Shown piece by piece: positions 36,930 to 44,685 of a DNA stretch of 64,000 nt. Made by a program: the position numbers and the translations under genes. The DNA comes from SLFH01 sp050486265 (lineage in GTDB: Bacteria; Planctomycetota; Phycisphaerae; Phycisphaerales; UBA1924), in the NCBI GenBank assembly GCA_050486265.1, contig JBJHCY010000002.1, forward strand, positions 372,001 to 436,000, written 5' to 3'. Position 1 is the stretch's first letter. Each line of letters starts with the position of its first letter. The notes under the pieces were generated by a model, which had not been told where the DNA came from, ran no database searches, and saw nothing but the letters and a program-made list of their open reading frames with translations.

Positions 36930-38936
36930 GTGTCCGGTTTGGACCAACAGCGATACAGCCTGCTCAAGTCGATCTCCGGGCCCGAGGACTTGCGGTCGAT
37001 CCCGCCCGAACGGCTGCCCGAAGTGGCGGCGGAGATCCGGGCGGCGATCATCGACCAGGTCTCCAAGACCGGCGGGCACCTCGCGCCGAATCTGGGCGTG
37101 GTCGAGCTGACGCTGGCGATGCACTATGTCTTCGACTTCGGGCACGACCGGCTGCTCTTCGATGTCGGGCACCAGTGCTATCCGCACAAGCTGCTGACCG
37201 GGCGGCTGGAGAAGCTCTCGAAGCTGCGGACGCGCGAGGGGATGGCGGGGTTTCCCGAGCCGCGGGAGTCGTCTTACGACCTGTTCAGCGTCGGGCACGC
37301 GGGGACGGGGATTTCGACGGCGGTCGGGATGGCGCGGGGCGATCAGCTCAATCGCGAGCATTTCGACCCCAAGAACAATCCCGGCGGACGCCGGGTGGTG
37401 ACGCTGATCGGCGACGCGTCGATCGTCAACGGCGTGGCGATGGAGGGGTTGAACAACGCGGGGACGCTGAAGCGTCAGTTCCTGGTGGTGCTGAACGACA
37501 ACGGGATGTCGATCTCGAAGCCGCAGGGCGCGGTGTCGCAGTACTTCGACCGTGTGCGGCTGAGCCACACCTACGGGGGCTTCAAGAAGACGGCGAAGCG
37601 ACTTTTGAGCCACATGCCGGGTGGTGAAGCGTTGACCGAGTCGTACCACAGGATGGGTGAGGCGGCCAAGGCGATGCTCGCCGAGGATTCGTGGTTCGAG
37701 AAGTTCGGGCTGGTGACGGTCGGTCCGATCGACGGGCACGATCTGCCGGCGTTGATCGAGTTCCTGGCCGAGGCGCGCGAGTTCGACCGGCCGATGGTGC
37801 TGCATGTCAAGACGGTGAAGGGCAAGGGCCTCGGCGCTGCGGAGAATGACGCGACGAGTTTCCATTCGCCTCCGTCGTTCAGGCTTTCGGGGGATATGGA
37901 GGACGAGGGCTGCCGCATCGAGGTCAAGAGCTCGGGGCGCTCGTTCACCGGGGCGTTCGGCGAGGCGATGCTCGATCTTCTCGAGCGGGACGACCGCGTG
38001 GTGGCGTGCACCGCGGCGATGCCGGACGGGACGGGGCTGACGCGGGCGATGCAGGCGTTCCCGGACCGCGTGTGGGACACGGGGATCTGCGAGAGCCACG
38101 CGATGGACATGATGGCGGGGCTGGCGAAGACGGGGTGGAAGCCCTTCTTTGCCGTGTACTCTACCTTCCTGCAGCGGGCGTTCGACCAGGCGTTCCAGGA
38201 GGTGGCGCTGCAGGGGCTGCCGGTGCGGCTGTGCCTCGACCGGGCGGGGCTGGTCGGGGGCGACGGGGCGGTGCACCACGGGTTCTGCGATATCGCGATC
38301 CTGCGGACGCTGCCGGGCGCGTGCCTGATGGCGGCGATCGACGAGCCTTCGCTGGTCGCGGCGCTGGAGTTCATGCGCGAGCACGACACGGGCTTGTCTG
38401 CTGTGCGGTACCCGCGCGACGATGTCGATCCGCGGCTGGCTTCGCGGCGTTGCCCGGCGTTCGAGCTCGGCAGGGCACGCTGCCTGACGCCCGAGCTCTG
38501 GTCGGCCGACGACACGCCGGATATCGCGGTGCTGGCGTTCGGCACGCCCGCGATCGCGGCGCTGGATGTTTGCACGCGGTTGGAGGGCGAGCACCGCGTC
38601 GCGGTGTGGGACGCGAGGTTTGCCAAGCCCGTCGATCGTGCGCTGGTGCGTTCGCTGATCGAGAAGTCTGTGCCGATCGTGACGGTCGAGGATCACGCGG
38701 TGATCGGGGGCTTCGGCTCGTGCGTCGTTGAGGCCGCGCAGGAGATGGGGCTCGACACATCCGCGATCACGCGGATCGGGCTGCCGGACCGCTGGATCTA
38801 CCAGGACTCTCGGAAGAACCAGCTCGCCGAAGCGAGGATCGACGCCGACGGGATCGAGCGTGCGGTGGTTGCGGCTGCGGGAAGTCGGACCAACCCATCC
38901 CCCGCGCCGGGCCGGGGCTCTCCGGCCGGCCGCTGA
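36930..38936 (+). CDS. dxs: 1-deoxy-D-xylulose-5-phosphate synthase
   Basis: Dxs condenses pyruvate and glyceraldehyde-3-phosphate, using thiamine diphosphate, to start the MEP isoprenoid pathway. The 668-residue protein begins with a GTG and shows TGGHLAPNLGVVELTLAMHYVF, then DVGHQCYPHKLLTGR. The TPP motif is VVTLIGDASIVNGVAMEGLNNAG to NDNGMSIS. GPIDGHDLPALIEFL follows; the C-terminal transketolase half has FDQAFQEVALQGLPVRLCLDRAGLVGGDGAVHHG and VEDHAVIGGFGS. The tail is Ser/Pro-rich. Its TGA overlaps an ATG of nadK by one base. The ispA-dxs-nadK order suggests shared expression of isoprenoid and NADP supply. Confidence 0.96.
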   Translation: MSGLDQQRYSLLKSISGPEDLRSIPPERLPEVAAEIRAAIIDQVSKTGGHLAPNLGVVELTLAMHYVFDFGHDRLLFDVGHQCYPHKLLTGRLEKLSKLRTREGMAGFPEPRESSYDLFSVGHAGTGISTAVGMARGDQLNREHFDPKNNPGGRRVVTLIGDASIVNGVAMEGLNNAGTLKRQFLVVLNDNGMSISKPQGAVSQYFDRVRLSHTYGGFKKTAKRLLSHMPGGEALTESYHRMGEAAKAMLAEDSWFEKFGLVTVGPIDGHDLPALIEFLAEAREFDRPMVLHVKTVKGKGLGAAENDATSFHSPPSFRLSGDMEDEGCRIEVKSSGRSFTGAFGEAMLDLLERDDRVVACTAAMPDGTGLTRAMQAFPDRVWDTGICESHAMDMMAGLAKTGWKPFFAVYSTFLQRAFDQAFQEVALQGLPVRLCLDRAGLVGGDGAVHHGFCDIAILRTLPGACLMAAIDEPSLVAALEFMREHDTGLSAVRYPRDDVDPRLASRRCPAFELGRARCLTPELWSADDTPDIAVLAFGTPAIAALDVCTRLEGEHRVAVWDARFAKPVDRALVRSLIEKSVPIVTVEDHAVIGGFGSCVVEAAQEMGLDTSAITRIGLPDRWIYQDSRKNQLAEARIDADGIERAVVAAAGSRTNPSPAPGRGSPAGR

Positions 38937-38956
38937 TGGTACCGGAGGAGCCGCGC

Positions 38957-39829
38957 GTGGGCAGGTCTGTGCTGCTTGTGGTGAACCGTCGCAAGCCCGA
39001 CGCCGTCGGGGCTGCCGAGCGTGTGCGCGAGCTGATCTCTGCTCACGGGACGCTTGTGGGCGAGACCGACACTGAGCGGGAAGACGCCGCGGCGGCCGAG
39101 GGTGCTGATCTTGTTGTGGTCCTCGGAGGGGACGGGACGCTGCTGAGCCAGGCGAGGCGGTTTGCGGATCTCGGGCTGCCGCTGCTCGGCGTGAACCTCG
39201 GGAAGCTGGGGTTCATGGCGGAGTTTGATCTTGCGGCGTTGGAACGGTCTGCCTCGGCGTTGTTGGGGGGCGGGACGCTTTCGGTGCGTGAGCACCGCCG
39301 GCTGACGGCGGAGGTTCGTCGCGGGCGGTCGCTGGTGTATAGCGGTGTGGGTCTGAACGACGCGGTGGTGACGGCGGGGCCGCCTTTCCGGATGATCGAG
39401 CTCTCGCTGTCGATCGACGGGGGTCCTGGGGCGAGGGTGAACGGCGACGGGCTTGTTGTTTCGACGCCGACCGGTTCGACGGCGTACTGCCTCAGCGCGG
39501 GCGGCCCGATCATCGAGCCGGGTGTGGAGGCCCTCGCGATCGCGGCGATCGCTGCGCACACGCTCGCGTTTCGCCCGATCGTTGTGGACAACACGACACC
39601 CATCGAATTGAGGGTGCTTCGTGCCAACGAGGCGAACGGTGAGGGCACGGCGCTCGTACTGGACGGTCGCCGGGTCTGCGGGCTTCAGACCGGCGATGCG
39701 GTGCGGATCGGGCGGGACGACTCGCCTGTCCGGTTTGTGACCAACCCGGCGCGGGATTACTGGGCGACGGTGATGGATAAGCTCCACTGGGCCGCGGCCC
39801 CGAGGCTCCGGGACGGGTCTGAGGGCTGA
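38957..39829 (+). CDS. nadK: NAD kinase
   Basis: NadK phosphorylates NAD to NADP; dxs-linked expression makes sense because the MEP enzyme DXR uses NADPH. The protein shows the ATP/NAD-binding motif ADLVVVLGGDGTLLSQ, then GVNLGKLGFMAEFD and LNDAVVTAGP. The substrate-binding region follows with LVVSTPTGSTAYCLSAGGPIIEP. An ATG at 38936 overlapping the dxs stop is possible, but the GTG at 38957 has a GGAGGA site at the right distance and begins VGRSVLLVVNRRKPD, where the family starts; it is preferred. That gives 290 residues, a typical length. Confidence 0.93.
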   Translation: MGRSVLLVVNRRKPDAVGAAERVRELISAHGTLVGETDTEREDAAAAEGADLVVVLGGDGTLLSQARRFADLGLPLLGVNLGKLGFMAEFDLAALERSASALLGGGTLSVREHRRLTAEVRRGRSLVYSGVGLNDAVVTAGPPFRMIELSLSIDGGPGARVNGDGLVVSTPTGSTAYCLSAGGPIIEPGVEALAIAAIAAHTLAFRPIVVDNTTPIELRVLRANEANGEGTALVLDGRRVCGLQTGDAVRIGRDDSPVRFVTNPARDYWATVMDKLHWAAAPRLRDGSEG

Positions 39830-39941
39830 ACGCCGGGCATAAGCGCCGCGGCTGGTCGGTTGCGTTGGTTGGGCCGGGCGTACTGCCCGGATCTGAGAGA
39901 TCACGATCTCGTCACAGGCCGGGCGCCCGGTCGAAGGCCTC

Positions 39942-40895
39942 ATGAGCAGACACGAGCAAGAGCAGATTTCGGACGGGGCCGGCGGGCTTCGCCCAGAGGA
40001 TCACGGTGCGGCCAACGCCCGTGAGGACTTCCTGCGCTGCATGGAGGTCTGGGGAGGAAACAGCGAGACGACCGACCGGATCAGCGTGCCGGGGATCGAC
40101 ACGGTGGTGTACAGCCGCCCGCACAACGGTGACGAGACCGGGGGCGATCTTTACTATGTGTCGCTGTGCGGGTCTGGGAACATCAGCCGTTTCGCGGTTG
40201 CGGATGTTTCCGGGCACGGGTCGGGGGCGGACCACTTCGCGAGCTCACTGAAGAAACTGATCCGCAAGCACATTAACACGCCGAACCAGGCGAAGTTCAC
40301 GCGTGCGCTCAACGCGGAGTTCAACCGCATCTCCGAGGAGGGGCGGTTCGCGACGGCGGTTCTGATGACCTACTACGCGCCGACGGACCACCTGATCGTT
40401 TCGAACGCCGGGCACCCGCGGCCGCTGTTCTACCGGGCCTCGATCGGGGAGTGGATGCACCTTGGCCCGGAGATGCCGATGGACCTTCTGGCCAGCGACG
40501 CCTCGGAGATTGGAGTCCGCAATCTGCCTCTGGGCGTTGTCGAGCCGACGGACTACGAGCAGTTTGCGTTGCGGCTGGAGGTCGGGGACCTGGTGGTGGC
40601 GTACACGGACTCGGTGCTTGAAGCGGCGCCGCCGGGTGGGCAGCCACTCGGTGAGCACGGACTGTTGAGGCTGGCGTCGGAGATCGACGCGAGCGAGCCG
40701 GAGCGGTTTGTCGACCGGTTCGTGAGCCTGGTGCGCGAGCGGCAGAAGGTGGATGAGTTCAAGGACGACGCGACGGTGATGCTGCTGCACGCCAACAACG
40801 CCGATCCGGCCCGGCCGAGCCTGAAAGAGGCGATGGGGATGCTCGGTCGGCTGATCGGCGTGGTGCCGCTGGATCGCAAACCCTCGACGCAATGA
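39942..40895 (+). CDS. PP2C-type (SpoIIE/RsbU-like) serine phosphatase
   Basis: This 317-residue cytoplasmic protein has a PP2C phosphatase domain of the SpoIIE/RsbU branch. Motifs include VYSRPHNGDETGGDLYYV (metal-binding Asp), RFAVADVSGHGSGADHFASSLKKL (the DVSGHG signature), SNAGHPRPLFY and the end-of-domain VAYTDSVLEA followed by DEFKDDATVMLL. These phosphatases typically regulate anti-anti-sigma factors in partner-switching pathways. The N-terminal 50 residues carry no recognised sensor domain and no membrane segment is seen. No anti-sigma or STAS gene is adjacent, so its target is unknown. The C-terminal 40 residues are a basic tail. Confidence 0.9.
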   Translation: MSRHEQEQISDGAGGLRPEDHGAANAREDFLRCMEVWGGNSETTDRISVPGIDTVVYSRPHNGDETGGDLYYVSLCGSGNISRFAVADVSGHGSGADHFASSLKKLIRKHINTPNQAKFTRALNAEFNRISEEGRFATAVLMTYYAPTDHLIVSNAGHPRPLFYRASIGEWMHLGPEMPMDLLASDASEIGVRNLPLGVVEPTDYEQFALRLEVGDLVVAYTDSVLEAAPPGGQPLGEHGLLRLASEIDASEPERFVDRFVSLVRERQKVDEFKDDATVMLLHANNADPARPSLKEAMGMLGRLIGVVPLDRKPSTQ

Positions 40896-40904
40896 TGCTG
40901 GCGG

Positions 40905-41585
40905 TCAGTCTGCGGCGGGCGAGAGCGGGCGAAGGACGGCGCGGACCGGGCTCGCGTCGAACCCGACGAGCCTGAGGGGCGGGGCGATGAGTTCGTACTC
41001 GCCCTCGGGGATCTCATCTAGAGCGAGGCCCTCGATGATGGCGATGCCGCGTTCGAGGCAGGCGGCGTGGGCGGGGAGGTCTTTGGAGTCGGCCGCGTCG
41101 ACGCTTGGGGTGTCGATGCCGATGGTGCGGACGCCGAGGTCGGCGAGGCGGTGGATGAGGGCGGGTTCGAGGCCGCTGAAGTCGGGGTTGAAGACGCGTT
41201 TGTCGGGTTGTGTGCCCGTGGCGATGAGGATTCGCCGGACGCGTGCGTCGATCGGGAGGTCGGCGTTGGCGACGCGTCTGCCGCGCGTGCCCGAGACGCG
41301 GACGAGCGTGCACGGGCCGATGTAGCGTTCCAGCGGCATCTGGTCGATGGGGGCGCCGTCGACGGCGTAATGGTTGATGCCGTCGGCGTGGCTGCCGAGG
41401 TGGACGGTCGAGCGGAGTGTCGAGAGGGTGAGGTTGTCGCCTTTGGTCATGTCGAGCAGGACCTCGCGCGTGGGCGGGGTGTCGCCGGGGAAGACGGCGA
41501 GGTCGGGCGTGATCGGCGGGGAGATGTCGATGAGGGTTTCGGGCGTGTAACGGCCTCGGTTCGGCGGCGTTGGTTGCTGTGTCAT
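40905..41585 (-). CDS. kynB: Kynurenine formamidase / cyclase-family hydrolase
   Basis: KynB hydrolyses N-formylkynurenine to kynurenine, the second step of tryptophan breakdown. The 226-residue protein matches the metal-dependent cyclase (KynB) family: DISPPITPDLAVFPGDTPP, then the metal-binding STVHLGSHADGINHYAVDG (H-x-G-x-H-x-D pattern) and RTIGIDTPSVDAADSKDLPAH. The late GLALDEIPEGEYELIAPPLRL also fits. The presence of kmo, kynU, ACMSD and HAAO in the same window supports the kynurenine role over other cyclase-family activities. The ATG at 41585 begins just before the conserved domain. The 3' end converges on the PP2C gene with a 9-bp gap. Confidence 0.88.
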   Translation of the reverse strand: MTQQPTPPNRGRYTPETLIDISPPITPDLAVFPGDTPPTREVLLDMTKGDNLTLSTLRSTVHLGSHADGINHYAVDGAPIDQMPLERYIGPCTLVRVSGTRGRRVANADLPIDARVRRILIATGTQPDKRVFNPDFSGLEPALIHRLADLGVRTIGIDTPSVDAADSKDLPAHAACLERGIAIIEGLALDEIPEGEYELIAPPLRLVGFDASPVRAVLRPLSPAAD

Positions 41586-41659
41586 GGGAGGTCGGCGGCG
41601 GCAGGGCGCGGGCTGAGCGGGGCGGGAGGACGCCGTGGATTGTTGGCGGTCGGGCGGGC

Positions 41660-42412
41660 TCAGAGTTGCGTGCCTTGACTCGGCCTGCGTCGGCTTGCGG
41701 CCAGGGCGAATGCGCCGATCACGGCTGCGAGCGCGAGCGAGACGCCGCCGATCGCGGCTGTAGGCGAGAGGAAGCCCATCGTGTGTTGTGCGCTCGGTGG
41801 GAGCCATGATCCGAAGAACCAGCCGGAGGCGTCGTGGACCTCGGCCTTGGTGGGAAAGCCGGGCAGGTCTGACGCGGGGCTGATCTGGACACCGCCGGTG
41901 GTCGCGTAGCCGACAGCGACACCGCCGCTCGATGCGGCGCCGACAGCCACGCCGCCGTAGCTGAAGCCGCCGATGGCGACGCCGCCCGAGACGAGCAGGC
42001 CGGTCGCCACACCCCCGAAGCCCGTGAGCAGGCCGAGGCCCACGCCCCCGAACGCCGCGCCGCCGAATGCGACGCCGCCGATGGCGACGACACCCGTCGC
42101 CCGTCCTCCGATGGCGACGCCCCCGGTCGCGACATCGCCGACAGCGAACAGGCCCTTTGCATGGCCCCGGATCTCGTCGCGGGACGGGTCCGGGCCGAGC
42201 GCGACGCAGATCACGGGCATGCCGAAGATCGTCGCGTCGCTGGTGTAACGCCGAGACTGGTTCGCGGCCATTCCGGGACGCATGAGGACATCGACGAGCA
42301 GCCCTCCGCACTCGGGGCAGCGGGTGGATTCGCCGATCTCGCCCAGTCGGTAGCCGCAGCGGCCGCAGTACGGCGAGCCCTGCGGGTTCGGCTCTGCAGC
42401 GGTCTGGTGCAT
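41660..42412 (-). CDS. Zinc-ribbon protein with Gly-rich hexapeptide repeats and C-terminal helix
   Basis: This 250-residue protein has a cytoplasmic zinc ribbon (CGRC at 16-19, CPEC at 32-35) and a segment TIFGMPVICVALGPD. About 15 tandem six-residue repeats of the form G-G-V-A-x-G span residues 85-178 (GGVAIGG, GGVAFGG and similar). A C-terminal hydrophobic helix (about 220-242) is followed by a basic end. The regular hexads with small side chains suggest a beta-solenoid-like stack. It lies 27 bp downstream of kmo and 75 bp upstream of kynB, so it may be co-transcribed with them although it is not an obvious pathway enzyme. Confidence 0.75.
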   Translation of the reverse strand: MHQTAAEPNPQGSPYCGRCGYRLGEIGESTRCPECGGLLVDVLMRPGMAANQSRRYTSDATIFGMPVICVALGPDPSRDEIRGHAKGLFAVGDVATGGVAIGGRATGVVAIGGVAFGGAAFGGVGLGLLTGFGGVATGLLVSGGVAIGGFSYGGVAVGAASSGGVAVGYATTGGVQISPASDLPGFPTKAEVHDASGWFFGSWLPPSAQHTMGFLSPTAAIGGVSLALAAVIGAFALAASRRRPSQGTQL

Positions 42413-42438
42413 GGTTTCCCCCGTTGGTTCGGCGGCGG

Positions 42439-43842
42439 TCAGGCCCCGAGGAGTTGCTTGCCGAGGCTGCGGACCTCGTCTTCCCAACCCGGGCGGGTCT
42501 GACCGTTCATGGGGAGTTTGGCCGCGATGGTTTCAACGACACCGGCGAGGTCGCGCCCCCGCTGCTGCGCGCGTGTGTAGGGAACGGTCGAGAAGCTGAC
42601 GAGGTTGTACTGCGGCTCGACCTTGCCCGGGAAGGCCTTGTGCAGGGTCTGCTCGATCTTCTTGCGGTAGAGGAACTCGGGACGGCCGACCTTGTCGCGC
42701 ATTTCGACGAAGTTTTCAAGGGCCATGTCGGCGATGGCCTCGGCCTGGGGCTTGCGATTGCGCTGGTAGTCGTCGAGTGCGGTGGCGAAGTCGCCGTCCG
42801 CCTCGACGATGCAGCGGTGCAGGACGCGGCAGTCCTCGAAGGCGGCGTTCATGCCCTGGCCGTAGAACGGGACGATGGCGTGGGCCGCGTCGCCGACGAG
42901 CGCGACCTTGCCCCCCCGCTGCCATGGCCAGCACCGGACGGTGACCAGTGCGCCGATGGGGTTGGTCAGGTAGTCCTCGGCGAGGGTCGGCATCAGGGGC
43001 ACGGCGTCGGGGTAGTGCTGCTGAAAGAAGTCGAGGATGGATTTCTCGTCTTCGGCGACGGCGTCGAAGGCGTGGTCGCCCTCGTAGGGCCAGAAGAGCG
43101 TGCAGGTGAACGATTTGTCGAGGTTGGGCAGGGCGATCATCATCGAGCCGCCGCGGGGCCAGATGTGCAGGGCGTTGGGTTCGAGGGCGAAGCCGTCGTG
43201 GCGGGCGGGGTCGACGCCGCAGTCGGCGGCGGGCGGGATCACGAGTTCCTTGTAGCCGTGTTCGAGGTAGTCCTGGCTGAAGTTGAACCGGCCCGAGACC
43301 TGCATCGCCATGCGGATGGCGGAGAAGGCGCCGTCGGCCCCGATGACGAGGTCGGCTCGTTCGACGGTTTCGCGGCCGGACTTCTCGTCGAGCGTGGTGA
43401 CGGAGGGCCCGTCGAAGTCGCAGGCGAGGACGCGCTGGTTGAAGCGGATCTCGACGCGGGGGTGTTCGTCGGCGGCTTCGAGCAGGGTGAGGTTGAGGCC
43501 CGAGCGGCTGACGGAGTTGATCGCGTCTTCGGGGTTGGCGCTGTAGGGCTGGTCGGTGAGTTCGCCCGAGGTCGCGTGCATCACGCGCTTGCGCATCGGG
43601 ATCGCGCCGGCGAGCACGCGGTCTGCGAGGCCGACGCCTTCGAGCCCGTCGATACCGCGAGCCGAGAGGGCGAGGTTGATCGACCGCCCGCCGACAAAGC
43701 CCTTGGCCCGCGGGTCGCCCCGGCGTTCGAGCACGAGCACGCGGCAGCCGAGCGGGGCGAGGTAGCAGGCGAGTAGCGAGCCCGCGAGGCCGGCGCCGGC
43801 GACGATGACGGTTTTGCCGTTGAGGATGTTGTTGTCTGGCAT
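42439..43842 (-). CDS. kmo: Kynurenine 3-monooxygenase
   Basis: KMO hydroxylates kynurenine to 3-hydroxykynurenine with FAD and NADPH. The 467-residue flavoprotein begins with the dinucleotide loop VIVAGAGLAGSLLACYLA, then FVGGRSINLALSARGIDGL, a segment diagnostic for KMO. Further motifs are ADLVIGADGAFSAIRMAM, VALVGDAAHAIVPFYGQGMNAAFEDC (second FAD motif, GDAAHA) and FRPEFLYRKKI-like PEFLYRKKIEQTL. Length and order fit bacterial KMO. The start is at 43842. It lies at the head of a minus-strand group with the repeat protein and kynB. The remaining pathway enzymes lie 6 kb further on. Confidence 0.95.
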   Translation of the reverse strand: MPDNNILNGKTVIVAGAGLAGSLLACYLAPLGCRVLVLERRGDPRAKGFVGGRSINLALSARGIDGLEGVGLADRVLAGAIPMRKRVMHATSGELTDQPYSANPEDAINSVSRSGLNLTLLEAADEHPRVEIRFNQRVLACDFDGPSVTTLDEKSGRETVERADLVIGADGAFSAIRMAMQVSGRFNFSQDYLEHGYKELVIPPAADCGVDPARHDGFALEPNALHIWPRGGSMMIALPNLDKSFTCTLFWPYEGDHAFDAVAEDEKSILDFFQQHYPDAVPLMPTLAEDYLTNPIGALVTVRCWPWQRGGKVALVGDAAHAIVPFYGQGMNAAFEDCRVLHRCIVEADGDFATALDDYQRNRKPQAEAIADMALENFVEMRDKVGRPEFLYRKKIEQTLHKAFPGKVEPQYNLVSFSTVPYTRAQQRGRDLAGVVETIAAKLPMNGQTRPGWEDEVRSLGKQLLGA

Positions 43843-43981
43843 GGGTCGGTTCTGGCTTGGCTTGCGGCTTTGGGTCTTGTCTCGCGCAACTGTATCGCCC
43901 GGGTGAGGGTTGACACGGCGTCCCGGATCCGATCAAATGCCTGAAGGAGGGCGATGCGCAGGCGTGCGGACGATCGGAGGG

Positions 43982-44671
43982 ATGATGCCGGGCGAGACGA
44001 TTGACCGGAGATTCTGGCGGATGGCGCGCGTTGTGGTTTTGGCGTTTTTCGCCTTGCCGGCCGCATCGGTTTTCGCCGCCCCCCACCATTGCGGCGGGGG
44101 CGGCGGGCCGCTGAGCCCTGAAGAGCTCGCGCTGGTGCTCGGCGTGCGATCGGAGGCCGAGCCCGAAGCCAGCGAGCCACCGGCCGGCGATCATCTGCTT
44201 GACCGAGAGCGCCGACGAGCCGAGTCGTACCGGAAGCTCTCACCCGCCGAGATCGTCGGCGTCGGCAGATTTCGGAGCAATCGTGTCCGCTTCCTTTTCG
44301 AGTACGACGAGCGGCTGAAGGGCGAGACGCTCTGTGATGAAGGCGCGGAGATGGTCGGGTTGTTCTACGAGTTCGGCGCTGATTTTCGCTCACAATCGAT
44401 GGCGATCTCGTTCGCCGCCGAGCGGCTTGAGACTACGCCGATGTCCCCCGACGCCCGCGAGCGGATGATGGATGTCGTGTACCGCGGGCTTTCCGACGAG
44501 CGAGACGCGAGGATCCGGCTCACGGCTGTGACATGGATCGGTCGACACAGCCCGGTGTTTCTTGAGGAGACGCCGGTCGTGCTCGGGCTGATCGACGCCG
44601 CATCGAGCGACCCGGACGAACGCGTGCGCCGGCGGGCGGATGAGGTGCTGCGGACCTGGTACGGGTTCTGA
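43982..44671 (+). CDS. Secreted hypothetical protein
   Basis: This 229-residue protein has a signal peptide (RMARVVVLAFFALPAASVFA, ending AAPHH) and is likely exported. The mature part begins with HHCGGGGG, then helices: LSPEELALVLGV, a region with SYRKLSPAEIVGVGRFRSNRV, and C-terminal segments with repeated helix pairs (ERMMDVVYRGLSDERDARIRLTAVTWIGRH; VVLGLIDAASSDPDERVRRRADEVL). These resemble HEAT repeats. No function is recognised. The start is either of two adjacent ATGs (43982 or 43985) after CGGAGGG. It is divergent from kmo and convergent with the kinase gene, 14 bp away. Confidence 0.65.
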   Translation: MMPGETIDRRFWRMARVVVLAFFALPAASVFAAPHHCGGGGGPLSPEELALVLGVRSEAEPEASEPPAGDHLLDRERRRAESYRKLSPAEIVGVGRFRSNRVRFLFEYDERLKGETLCDEGAEMVGLFYEFGADFRSQSMAISFAAERLETTPMSPDARERMMDVVYRGLSDERDARIRLTAVTWIGRHSPVFLEETPVVLGLIDAASSDPDERVRRRADEVLRTWYGF

Positions 44672-44685
44672 CGATCGGCGTGCGG

